From an uncultured Clostridium sp. (GTDB taxonomy: Bacteria > Bacillota > Clostridia > Lachnospirales > Lachnospiraceae), in NCBI GenBank assembly GCA_945917985.1, contig CAMEIH010000008.1:1-64000 (forward strand): DNA of 64,000 nt, given 5' to 3'. Of this stretch, positions 18,605-26,363 are shown piece by piece (position 1 is the stretch's first letter; each line of letters begins with the position of its first letter). Both the position numbers and the translations under genes were made by a program. The notes under the pieces were generated by a model. That model was not told the DNA's origin and did no database searches. It worked only from the letters and a program-made list of their open reading frames with translations.

Positions 18605-18643
18605 TAAAAAAACGCCGGCAAACGCTTTTATACGTTTACCGGC
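18605..18643 (-). terminator. intrinsic terminator/attenuator before the tape measure gene
   Basis: On the minus strand GCCGGTAAACG and CGTTTGCCGGC form an 11-bp stem (one G-U) followed by GTTTTTTTAA. It sits inside the late operon only about 20 bp upstream of the tape measure ATG, and probably lowers tape-measure expression relative to the major tail protein. Confidence 0.8.
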
Positions 18644-18679
18644 ACCTATTTGCCGCCGCTCATAACCGCTTTCATGAGC

Positions 18680-19273
18680 CTATCCTAATACCCTTGTGAT
18701 GAGATCCTGGTATTCTTTCTCCTGCTGCATTTCTTCACGTGTTTTAGGCTTTCTGATTTCGATCAGCTTCCTGTTTTTTCTGAGGAACTCCATCTCATGC
18801 TTTTCCAGCTTCTTTCCCTTATTGAGCTTGTCCCTTATGCCAACAATAAAGGAAAAAGTACCTTCCTCTATTTCATTGAAATAACCTATGAATGTCCACC
18901 AGTGCATATATTCTTCCGCACGTGTCTCTCTATTTGCTACTTTATTTACGGCAGAAAATATCATCTGCTCATCTTTAGCCCAGTCGTATGTAGGCAGTTC
19001 ACATGAATTATTCTCTTCAGAACCCGCTTCGATAAACCATTTTATTCCTTCCGCGGCTTCCTTTACATCAAATCCATTCTCCACAGCTTTCTCAACATCA
19101 TCCGCACAGGAGAAATCTTCAAACAGAAGAAATATTGCAACGATCCATTTTTCTGCATTATCAAGATCTGGATCCGAAAATGCTTCCAGCACCTGTAAAA
19201 CATTTCTGAAATCAGATCGTATTGCATATTCCCTGCCGCCTACATTTAATGACTCTGGTAATGCGCCGATCAT
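18680..19273 (-). CDS. Gp15-family tail protein (tail assembly chaperone)
   Basis: This 197-aa protein matches the bacteriophage Gp15 family in its N-terminus (LNVGGREYAIRSDFRNVLQVL) and the YMHWWTFIGYFNEI segment. Such proteins occupy the second chaperone position just before the tape measure gene. ATGA overlap (4 bp) with the upstream chaperone gene. No slippery frameshift site was obvious at the junction. Confidence 0.8.
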   Translation of the reverse strand: MIGALPESLNVGGREYAIRSDFRNVLQVLEAFSDPDLDNAEKWIVAIFLLFEDFSCADDVEKAVENGFDVKEAAEGIKWFIEAGSEENNSCELPTYDWAKDEQMIFSAVNKVANRETRAEEYMHWWTFIGYFNEIEEGTFSFIVGIRDKLNKGKKLEKHEMEFLRKNRKLIEIRKPKTREEMQQEKEYQDLITRVLG

Positions 19274-19779
19274 TTTTTCCTACTCGCTTTCTTATGGTCC
19301 TGCGGCACATATCTTGCCATTCTTTCCTGGCTGGCTTTTTTATATCCTTCAATCTTCCTGTTGAAAAGGTCTTCCATAATTGGGGAAATCTTTTCAAAGA
19401 AATCAATAATACATTCTGCGTCCGGAAGGAAATCCGGAATTTCTTCATAGACATTTCGGAAGAATTTCTTTACTGTGCCTTCCCCGAAAATGCTGTCAAT
19501 TACGCTAACTGCTTCTTCAGAGAACTTTACACTCTCCTTTGACGACTCTATTGTTTTATTCATAACTGCATTAAAGTCTGTTCTGTCCGCATACTTCCTC
19601 TCAATGTCTGCAAGCTTTTTCGGAAGATCATCTGCAAGATCTGCTATGTGCTTAAATCCTGCGGCGAACTTATCAAACAGATTCTGGCTGTCTGCGGATA
19701 TTGCTACATAGTCTCCCATATCATTCAGTTCAATTTTGACTAATGAGGTACCATTTTTTTCTATTTTTATTTTTTCCAT
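19270..19779 (-). CDS. tail assembly chaperone-like protein (DUF6673 type)
   Basis: This 169-aa protein (MEKIKIEKNGTSLVKIEL start) has a small beta N-terminus and an alpha-helical remainder ending in a basic tail (DHKKASRKK). Position between the major tail protein and Gp15 fits a tail chaperone. The ATG three codons after an in-frame GTG is chosen because AAAGG lies 9 nt upstream of it. Confidence 0.65.
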   Translation of the reverse strand: MEKIKIEKNGTSLVKIELNDMGDYVAISADSQNLFDKFAAGFKHIADLADDLPKKLADIERKYADRTDFNAVMNKTIESSKESVKFSEEAVSVIDSIFGEGTVKKFFRNVYEEIPDFLPDAECIIDFFEKISPIMEDLFNRKIEGYKKASQERMARYVPQDHKKASRKK

Positions 19780-19798
19780 ACTTAACACCCTTTCTCAA

Positions 19799-19833
19799 AT
19801 CCGGTGCACGAGAGAAAGGTACGCACACCGGAT
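19799..19833 (-). other. hairpin after the major tail protein gene
   Basis: ATCCGGTG and CACCGGAT form an 8-bp stem with a 19-nt loop directly after the major tail gene. It lacks a U-run, so it may protect the abundant tail-protein mRNA rather than terminate (inference). Confidence 0.5.
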
Positions 19834-19883
19834 ATATTAAGTTTCCCTAATACCTTTGGTTATTACGTCCCAGATTCGTTTCC

Positions 19884-20381
19884 CTATGAAGTTCCCTCCG
19901 TGAATGTAGGAACCCTTTCCGTTACTGAAACTGTTCCTTCTTTCCGTCCACCATTCATGTGAATATTAAACGGAATTCCAAATCCTGTTGTATCCCCGCC
20001 GTATTCCTGAGGAACAACTACGCAGTTCTCAACCCATGCTTTACCGGTCAGGGTTGACACATCTGAGTTCTTTACTTCATCCGTGAGAACTGCTTCCATA
20101 AGGTATGCTGCAATGGTTCCTTCATCTGATTTGCGGTTCATTGCAATATCCAGAATCGGCTCATAAATAACATCCTCTGTTCTTGCAACATAGGTATCCA
20201 CACTCAGCTCAGGTGTAAATCCACTGTGTTCCACTGTGGTCTCTCCAAGGACATTCTGTTTTGTCTCAACACTCGGATTCAGTGACATGGACAAAGAATC
20301 CGTATCCTTTCCCAGAAGGGTCCATTCATTTTTGTCAAATGAAAGCCATGTGGCCTGCACTGCTCTTGCTAATTTCGGCAT
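19884..20381 (-). CDS. major tail (tube) protein
   Basis: This 165-aa protein starts MPKLARAVQATWLSFDK with AAGGAGG upstream; a longer frame of 9 codons starts inside the preceding gene. Beta-rich composition with NPSVETKQNVLGETTV, position after the tail terminator and before the chaperones, and size fit a siphovirus tail tube protein. Confidence 0.75.
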   Translation of the reverse strand: MPKLARAVQATWLSFDKNEWTLLGKDTDSLSMSLNPSVETKQNVLGETTVEHSGFTPELSVDTYVARTEDVIYEPILDIAMNRKSDEGTIAAYLMEAVLTDEVKNSDVSTLTGKAWVENCVVVPQEYGGDTTGFGIPFNIHMNGGRKEGTVSVTERVPTFTEGTS

Positions 20382-20394
20382 TTCCTTTTCCTCC

Positions 20395-20847
20395 TTAATC
20401 TTTTTCATATTCCATCACTGCGTCTGCAGCGAATATAGTACTCTTATCTCCTCCAGCCTTATCCTTATACGGAAGGCTGTTTGACGCTGTTATCTTTGTA
20501 ATAGTCCTTCCACCGGACAGTTTCTGCATTGTTCCATATTCTTCCAGCCAGCTCATGATAGTATCTACCTTAGCCTGGCTGTTGATTCTCTGATCATTGG
20601 ATGTCGGGAAGCTCCTGTATGCGATCTGAAATTTAATTTGTGCAGTAAATCCTCCGATCACATTCCGCTTAAGGTACTTTGCCCCAGGAAGCGTGTAAAT
20701 GCCTATGGATTCCACGGCATCAATCGACTGATACTGTACCGGAACTTTTTCTGGAATAAACGGACATCCCTTCACCAAATCCAGAAGCAGATTTCCGATT
20801 TTATCATACTCCTGCTTACTGAGCGGATCCTTTTCTTCGGATGGCAT
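20395..20847 (-). CDS. tail terminator / minor capsid-like protein
   Basis: This 150-aa protein resembles phage minor capsid/tail-completion proteins (PF12691-like), with RSFPTSNDQRINSQAKVDTI and the C-terminal AADAVMEYEKD. Its position immediately before the major tail protein fits the tail terminator role. Confidence 0.7.
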   Translation of the reverse strand: MPSEEKDPLSKQEYDKIGNLLLDLVKGCPFIPEKVPVQYQSIDAVESIGIYTLPGAKYLKRNVIGGFTAQIKFQIAYRSFPTSNDQRINSQAKVDTIMSWLEEYGTMQKLSGGRTITKITASNSLPYKDKAGGDKSTIFAADAVMEYEKD

Positions 20848-20848
20848 C

Positions 20849-21307
20849 TTACTTCCCTCCTATCTCAAATCTTGGTACCAGTGAATATGTATCCACATTG
20901 CTCATGGAAAATGCATAGTCGAATTTTCCCTTTACAAAATTGAAAAACCCTACTTCATAATCAGAACTTTTTATCATTCCGACAGGAAGTACAATATCGA
21001 TTCCAAGATCCTTTTTCTTTACAATGACAAAGAAGTTATCGGACTCAGGATCAAACGTGAAATGCTCTACTTTTTCATTCTCGTCCATCTCCTTCCATTG
21101 ATTGGGAGAAGCATATGCTTTTGTGTCATCAGAATGCGGAATCTTTACCACACATTTATTTGCGCTTTCCATCCCGCTTTTCATCTGGTTTGCGCCGTGT
21201 GTCAGCTCAACTCTCACACCGTCAAATCTTTTCCCGACAAAGAATTCATCTTCATCCACGATATATCTGTTATAGACAACAACAGCGTCTTCATATCCTA
21301 TTCCCAT
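20849..21307 (-). CDS. head-tail joining protein (neck, unknown family)
   Basis: This 152-aa protein (FFVGKRFDGVRVELTHGANQ) lies in the head-closure slot between the connector and the tail terminator. No motif proves its role. It overlaps the upstream connector by 10 bp. Confidence 0.6.
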   Translation of the reverse strand: MGIGYEDAVVVYNRYIVDEDEFFVGKRFDGVRVELTHGANQMKSGMESANKCVVKIPHSDDTKAYASPNQWKEMDENEKVEHFTFDPESDNFFVIVKKKDLGIDIVLPVGMIKSSDYEVGFFNFVKGKFDYAFSMSNVDTYSLVPRFEIGGK

Positions 21308-21798
21308 ATCTCACACTTTCCGGGATAAGGTCCGGCATACAGAAGGTTTACCCCATTTGCGTCTTCCATCATTGACAAATTATCTTTGATCACAGAATAG
21401 ATCTGCATATCAAAGACTTTTTCGTCTTTTGCCGCCTCTGAAAGAGTGGTTTTATCCCCGCTACCGCTTGAATAACTTCTCGATTCAGAACCGGATGTAA
21501 CGGATGTTATGATCCTGCCTATTGCTTCTCCATTCTCCCCGGTTTTATATCCAGCTGAGTCATTAAGGTTTTTCCGGTAGTCATCAACTGATTTCATGAA
21601 ATCCACCAGCTCGCATATACAGTCTTTTACGGCGCAGACAGAATCTTCATTAACGGGAAATGCAAAGGAGAGCTTTCCCATTGTGATCTGGTCCATTCTC
21701 CTTTGCGCTTTTCTTGCGTACACTTTAAATTCGTCTTCCGTAACTTTCTTACCGTTATATTCAGTTTGATAGTATTTGAAATCAGTGTACTGTGCCAT
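21298..21798 (-). CDS. head-tail connector (gp6-like adaptor)
   Basis: This 166-aa protein is mainly alpha-helical at the N-terminus (FKVYARKAQRRMDQITMGKL, CAVKDCICELVDFMKSV) with a Ser/Gly-rich loop, as in gp6-like connector proteins. It directly follows the major capsid gene. Confidence 0.72.
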   Translation of the reverse strand: MAQYTDFKYYQTEYNGKKVTEDEFKVYARKAQRRMDQITMGKLSFAFPVNEDSVCAVKDCICELVDFMKSVDDYRKNLNDSAGYKTGENGEAIGRIITSVTSGSESRSYSSGSGDKTTLSEAAKDEKVFDMQIYSVIKDNLSMMEDANGVNLLYAGPYPGKCEIWE

Positions 21799-21803
21799 AT
21801 TCC

Positions 21804-22988
21804 TTAACCTCTGGTCTTAATTCTCGCAATCGCAATAGCCTTATGAGGATAATACTCAGGTGATCCGCTCTCATTGCTGTTTGCGATCTCCCAGTTGGAT
21901 CCTGTTGCAAGCTGCTCATCCGTAGGAGAAATAATGTTTGACTTCTTGAACGAAATTCCATAGGGTGAGAAAATCTTTCTCTGGCGGCTCCAGAGTGTAG
22001 TCTCTCCTCCATTCTTGGCATCATCTTCAGACATAGAATAAGGCTTCTTAGCTCCGCAGTTTGTATACTCAATAGCTCCGTCTCCAAGAACATAAGTTGT
22101 GTACACGATACCTGCAGGAAGAAATACAACATAATCTCCCTCTACCGGTTCATATCCGGATGCCGCAGGAGTTACACTCTCCAGCTTGATCTCATTGTCA
22201 CCAGGTGTAGCAGAGTTTGCCACAACCTTAAGTGCGCCTTCATCCTTTACAGATGCTTTCACATAACATTCAGTAACTTCCTCTGTAGGCATATCGTCGT
22301 CAACAAGAGCAAGTCTTCCGTTGATGCTATACAGAGTAAGATCCTTTTCCACACCATTTGCATCTGTAAACTTAAGGTGAGCCATGAGCTTCTTATTCTC
22401 GACGCCTGTTGATACCTGGGAATGCATGATTGCCAGGCTGAACTTACTCTTGTTGTCGCCAAGAGCTTTCTGGATACCAGTATTCAGCGTTGTTTCACCG
22501 AACTCATTATTCGGAGTGTTGCTGATATCATAGGTATGACCATTTACGAATTCAAGGTTCTTCGCTCCTGTCATGGAGAAGATACCTTTCAGTGTAGCAA
22601 GCAGCGTAGCCTGGTCTACATCATCCCAGTATTCTGCAATTTCCTGTGTTGCAGGAAGAAAATCTTCCCCTGTGATATCAGATGAAAAGTCCTTCTCTGT
22701 CCAGCCATTTGCACGACCTACCACGATACGTCCCTGCAGATAGGTTTTACGACTGTTTGTTGTGATGTCTGTAGCACCATCATAATTCACTGCCTTTCCG
22801 CCAATTCTTGCCTTGATAGGAACAGCAATATAGTTTCCACCTGTCTGATCTGGAAGCATTGCCGCATACTGCGGTTTCTCAATTATTGCACCAGACTTCA
22901 GAAGCTCGTTACGCTTCAAATTGGGAGCCTTATCCACATAAGCCCCAAATACTTCACCATTGAAATTTTTTGCGTCAAATAATGGCAT
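21804..22988 (-). CDS. major capsid protein
   Basis: This 394-aa protein begins MPLFDAKNFNGEVFGAYVDK and resembles Firmicutes phage capsid proteins of the HK97-like fold. The E-loop-like region (VPIKARIGGKAVNYDGATDI) and the ITGEDFLPATQEIAEYWDD segment are typical. It follows the scaffold gene, and no separate protease gene is present, consistent with scaffold-directed assembly. Confidence 0.88.
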   Translation of the reverse strand: MPLFDAKNFNGEVFGAYVDKAPNLKRNELLKSGAIIEKPQYAAMLPDQTGGNYIAVPIKARIGGKAVNYDGATDITTNSRKTYLQGRIVVGRANGWTEKDFSSDITGEDFLPATQEIAEYWDDVDQATLLATLKGIFSMTGAKNLEFVNGHTYDISNTPNNEFGETTLNTGIQKALGDNKSKFSLAIMHSQVSTGVENKKLMAHLKFTDANGVEKDLTLYSINGRLALVDDDMPTEEVTECYVKASVKDEGALKVVANSATPGDNEIKLESVTPAASGYEPVEGDYVVFLPAGIVYTTYVLGDGAIEYTNCGAKKPYSMSEDDAKNGGETTLWSRQRKIFSPYGISFKKSNIISPTDEQLATGSNWEIANSNESGSPEYYPHKAIAIARIKTRG

Positions 22989-23003
22989 AATTCTTCATCC
23001 TCC

Positions 23004-23621
23004 TTACATGTACTGGCTGATATCCAGTCCAGGATTGTCATTCTTCATCTGCATCAGTTTTTCCGGTGACACTTTTGTACCCGGCTTAGGCAGACTTTCC
23101 ATCCTGGTTGTGAATTTCGCCTTGTTGTCCCCGGCCCTTTGCTGTTCATCAGTGATGAATGCATTCGGATCGTTCTTTGCATAGTTTTCCTGGAAATCAT
23201 TCAGACCATAGATCTTTCCATCCTTCATGGTAAGAGCAGCCTCTTTCAAATCAGCAATATAAGCTTTCTTAGCACTCTCAGAAGAGAATGTCAGTGTGCT
23301 TACATGCTCATTTACCGCATCTGCATAGTCTCTCTCTGCAATCTGCTTCGCAAATTCCTTCTCAGCGTCTTCCGCACGCTTTTTCCAGTCATCCCGGTCT
23401 TTTTTGATGTCCTCAATTTCTTTTCCATCAAGTCCGTTAAGAGTTGCCTCTGCGTCCTCAGCTCTCTTTTTCCACTCGTCCCTATCACTTTCAGCCTTTC
23501 CTACCTTCTTGTCATGTTCCAGATTAGAAATGACATCCTCGGTGAACTTCTTTGTGATAGCTCCTTTCTGATCATCAGAAAGCTCGAGTCCAAGTTTTTC
23601 CAGTTCTTCAATAATTTTCAT
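23004..23621 (-). CDS. phage scaffolding protein (GP20 family)
   Basis: This 205-aa protein has a long charged coiled coil with two repeats of DRDEWKKRAEDAE/DRDDWKKRAEDAE near residues 46-90, and a C-terminal LPKPGTKVSPEKLMQMKND that should bind capsid protein. The family guides procapsid assembly and is absent from mature virions. It sits directly before the capsid gene and behind structured-RNA copy B and a tRNA-like element. Confidence 0.9.
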   Translation of the reverse strand: MKIIEELEKLGLELSDDQKGAITKKFTEDVISNLEHDKKVGKAESDRDEWKKRAEDAEATLNGLDGKEIEDIKKDRDDWKKRAEDAEKEFAKQIAERDYADAVNEHVSTLTFSSESAKKAYIADLKEAALTMKDGKIYGLNDFQENYAKNDPNAFITDEQQRAGDNKAKFTTRMESLPKPGTKVSPEKLMQMKNDNPGLDISQYM

Positions 23622-23699
23622 TGCGTATCTCCTTCTTAAAAGTTTTTTATCCGGTCAGTCCGGCACGATTGAGCTGCTATTTTACCCATAGCTGGTAAT

Positions 23700-23754
23700 T
23701 GCACAGGCAGGATTCGAACCTGCTGCCATAAGGCTTCCTATTTCCTACAATGCA
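23700..23754 (-). ncRNA. tRNA-like element with intact T-arm
   Basis: On the minus strand GCAGG-TTCGAAT-CCTGC is a canonical T-arm. It is flanked on the 3' side by CTGTGCA, which pairs with TGCATTG 48 nt upstream (one mismatch, one G-U) as an acceptor-like stem, and GCC-TTAT-GGC could form a small arm between. At 55 nt there is no room for normal D and anticodon arms, so it is not a decodable tRNA. ACCA follows 2 nt beyond. It may be a decayed tRNA or a tRNA mimic. Confidence 0.45.
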
Positions 23755-23827
23755 AAAAAAATGGAGCCAATAACCATTTCTGGTTACTGACTCCTATTAG
23801 TCCTTACAAAGTACCGATTTACTTTGT
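23753..23827 (-). ncRNA. structured phage RNA, copy B (scaffold/capsid leader)
   Basis: Minus-strand order: ACAAAGTA/TACTTTGT hairpin with an AATCGG loop, AAGGACTAATAGGAGTCAG, then a 13-bp stem (GAGTCAGTAACCA/TGGTTATTGGCTC, GAAA loop) and CA plus eight T. The first stem differs in every pair from copies A and C but remains fully paired. It overlaps the stop codon of the 42-aa gene upstream. Confidence 0.8.
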
Positions 23828-23947
23828 GACAATATTCTTTTTTACTTCATACACAACCAGTGATCCGTCTGATCGTGCTTTTACTTCGGCATTATTTCCC
23901 TTTTTTACTATGGCTCTGATCGCCGTAAGAATCTGTGCATCGTTCAA
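23819..23947 (-). CDS. small phage protein, 42 aa
   Basis: A TTG start preceded by GGAAGGTGG gives MNDAQILTAIRAIVKKG, then NNAEVKARSDGSLVVYEVKKN. Short proteins of this type (charged, with EVKxRxDGSxxVYEVKKK) recur in head modules of Firmicutes phages. Function unknown. Its stop codon lies inside RNA copy B. Confidence 0.65.
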   Translation of the reverse strand: MNDAQILTAIRAIVKKGNNAEVKARSDGSLVVYEVKKNIVTK

Positions 23948-24041
23948 ATTACCACCTTCCTTGCACTCTGTAAACCTTCTCCTATATTGATATCATATCA
24001 TTAGCAGCAGATATAATGCAATATCATTTTTATTCATTATT

Positions 24042-24170
24042 TTAATCACTCTCCCAATAGCTATCATCAGCCATAGGATCATGATCATCCAAAACAAATT
24101 CAGTATCTTCCGGAAAGTCTTCAATATTCTTATCTGCAGGTATGTCAGTTATTTTAATCTTTCTGCTCAT
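24042..24170 (-). CDS. small acidic phage protein, 42 aa
   Basis: The frame starts MSRKIKITDIPADKNIEDF and ends in an Asp/Glu-rich tail (DDHDPMADDSYWESD). The ATG lies inside the 3' end of the minor capsid gene (17-bp overlap) with AAGGAT upstream, suggesting coupled translation. Function unknown. Confidence 0.55.
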   Translation of the reverse strand: MSRKIKITDIPADKNIEDFPEDTEFVLDDHDPMADDSYWESD

Positions 24171-25953
24171 CAAAACGATCCTTCCCATATTTCATATTAT
24201 ATTTCTCTGCAAATAATCTATTTACTTCATCACTGCAAAGCCTGTATCTCTCTATTTTTGATATCTTTCCTTCACGATATAATTCATTATATTTCTTTTT
24301 TACCTTTATTGCAATCCTATCTCTTTCTTTTTGTATTTTGTCCGCTGTGTTTATTTCTGACGGCCATTTTGAAGGCCTATGTAGATAATATACTCCATCT
24401 GATGTTGCCACACGTATTTCTGCTGCATAGCTTTTTTTAAGTGTATAAATATCAGAGGCTGATAGTGATCCACCTGAAGGATGGTTATGCGATATTACGC
24501 ATCCTTTAAGCTTTTTCATTTCCAACAGTGTGAAATTAACTTCATTATAACTCCCTCTTTTCTGAAATACAAATTTTCCATTTGCATCATATACAACCGC
24601 TGTCTCCTTATCTCTTATTGAAAGTACTTTTTCATCAGAAAGTAGCTCTCTTCTTGCCTCTTCAGCCCATTTATCACTTGTTTCTTCTAAAGACAAATTA
24701 ACCTGTTTATTCTCATATCTTGTAGCTGCGCCGTTTGCAATACTGGATTGCTTTTTCTTAAATCCTCCCACCTTTATCCTGTCATACTGCTTCTGAAGTC
24801 CGTTCTGCTCACAGAAATCATTATATGCATTATTCTGCTCCCTAAGCCTGTATGCCAGCTTATCATAGTCTTCCTTGAGCATACCTATTACATCAGTTTC
24901 TGCAACTCCATTGATTTCCTGCTGCTTCACAAGAAGTTCTCTCTTCGTCTTCCTGATCGCACGCTCCATCATACGCTGTTTCTGTTGCAAGCTATATAAT
25001 TTTTTGTTCTCCTCACTATCAATTTTGAGATTTCCATTTTCATCAAGATATGGATTTCTTAATCTCTTATCCCAAGGCTTATGGGAATGCCTGCAGTTAT
25101 ACCCATGAAGTCCACGTGGATCAACTACTATACCAGTTCCGGATACTGGATCTATATCATAACCGGTACTCTCCAAAAGATTCGGATACCCCGGCTCACT
25201 CCCTCTAATCCTGTATACTTTCCCCTGCCAGTTATCATGCCCGGAAAGATATGGCTGCCCTTTCTGCTGTGTTCTTGCGCCAAGATGAGCGGATACAAGG
25301 ACATACTCACTCTTTGCTTCCACGATATACTGATTTGTCACCTGCGCAGCTGTCTGATTCATTGAAGTCACTACACACATTCTGACTGCTGCCTCCAGGC
25401 TCCGTTTTGTCCCAGTTGGATATTCTATCTCGATTCCTTTTCTTGCATACCTGTCAAGAATATCACATACTGCAGAAGAATAGCTCTGAACTCCGCTTGA
25501 TACTCTGAATTCCGCTTCGTCAAGCATATTGATAAGATCCGCCTGGCATTTATTCATCGTGCTTCTTGTCAGATTAGAAAGCTCTCCTAGGCTCTTTTTA
25601 TACTCTGCATCCATGATCCTTATTACAGAAGGATTTTCAAGCGGAGAAAGTACATCAGCTCCAATATCCTGAAGCGTTTTCCTGTCATCCTCCCATGATG
25701 TCATGACAACCTCCTGTAGAAGACTTCTAAGCTCTTTTCTGCTTAATCCTGTCAGCTCTGACAGTTTCTTTTCTATCTCCTGTCTGCTCTCTCCCATCAT
25801 ACGCAGTCTGTAAATAAGCCTGTCTGTTGTTCCTGACATTTCTCCAGCCTTTAGCAGTCTCATAGATATATCGTGCATAATAAAATCCACAAGTTGCCTG
25901 TATATTTCAAGCATCCTGTCTTCTTTGTTAATAAAATATCCCGGTTTAAGCAT
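24154..25953 (-). CDS. minor capsid protein with C-terminal JAMM/RadC-like metallopeptidase domain
   Basis: This 599-aa protein has an N-terminal phage minor capsid (min_cap2) region (about 1-330; REQNNAY-type helices and the DPRGLHGYNCRHSHKPW motif). It is followed from about residue 420 by a separate domain with EVNFTLLEMKKLKG-CVISHNHPSGG-SLSASD, a JAB/RadC-like HxH...SxxD metal site near residues 489-501. It should sit at the portal vertex and may be ejected with DNA. The metallopeptidase-like domain could process capsid proteins or act in the host cell (inference). Confidence 0.82.
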   Translation of the reverse strand: MLKPGYFINKEDRMLEIYRQLVDFIMHDISMRLLKAGEMSGTTDRLIYRLRMMGESRQEIEKKLSELTGLSRKELRSLLQEVVMTSWEDDRKTLQDIGADVLSPLENPSVIRIMDAEYKKSLGELSNLTRSTMNKCQADLINMLDEAEFRVSSGVQSYSSAVCDILDRYARKGIEIEYPTGTKRSLEAAVRMCVVTSMNQTAAQVTNQYIVEAKSEYVLVSAHLGARTQQKGQPYLSGHDNWQGKVYRIRGSEPGYPNLLESTGYDIDPVSGTGIVVDPRGLHGYNCRHSHKPWDKRLRNPYLDENGNLKIDSEENKKLYSLQQKQRMMERAIRKTKRELLVKQQEINGVAETDVIGMLKEDYDKLAYRLREQNNAYNDFCEQNGLQKQYDRIKVGGFKKKQSSIANGAATRYENKQVNLSLEETSDKWAEEARRELLSDEKVLSIRDKETAVVYDANGKFVFQKRGSYNEVNFTLLEMKKLKGCVISHNHPSGGSLSASDIYTLKKSYAAEIRVATSDGVYYLHRPSKWPSEINTADKIQKERDRIAIKVKKKYNELYREGKISKIERYRLCSDEVNRLFAEKYNMKYGKDRFDEQKD

Positions 25954-26363
25954 TATCCTCTCCCCGCCGTTTCCTTAACAAGCTTTATCCATTCTTCCTT
26001 ATGCTGCTCCTTTGCAGTTTCAAACCAGTGGTCTCCTGTTCCCTCCGTATGGTAGCTAAGCGGTTCTCCGGCCGGATACTTTTTCTCATACTTTTTAGCC
26101 CATGAGCTTCCATTCTCTGCAAGATATAATTCACCTTCATACTGATAATGGGCATATGGAGTACTCCATTCTATTTCACCGCCATTTATTCCTTGAGGAT
26201 AATTTACACTATTCCTCAATGCTCCCTGCTGGAATGGAATCAGCGGATCACAGTCTGCCACTATCTGCATATTGAGAAGTTTCTGCGCTTCTCCTATGTT
26301 TTTATCCAGCCTTGAAGTGTCAATGCTTATGTCCACGGATCCTACATGTGTATTTATCTTCAT
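25953..26363 (-). CDS. minor capsid protein (PF11114-like)
   Basis: This 136-aa protein has the segment PFQQGALRNSVNY and YAHYQYEG, typical of minor capsid protein 2-type (PF11114) neck proteins. It follows the portal gene (4-bp overlap) and overlaps the min_cap2 start as TAATG. Confidence 0.78.
   Translation of the reverse strand: MKINTHVGSVDISIDTSRLDKNIGEAQKLLNMQIVADCDPLIPFQQGALRNSVNYPQGINGGEIEWSTPYAHYQYEGELYLAENGSSWAKKYEKKYPAGEPLSYHTEGTGDHWFETAKEQHKEEWIKLVKETAGRG

Noticed and set aside
23700-23754. Complete tRNA gene
   Set aside because: T-arm is perfect but there is no anticodon arm or D-arm of normal size, so it is reported only as tRNA-like.
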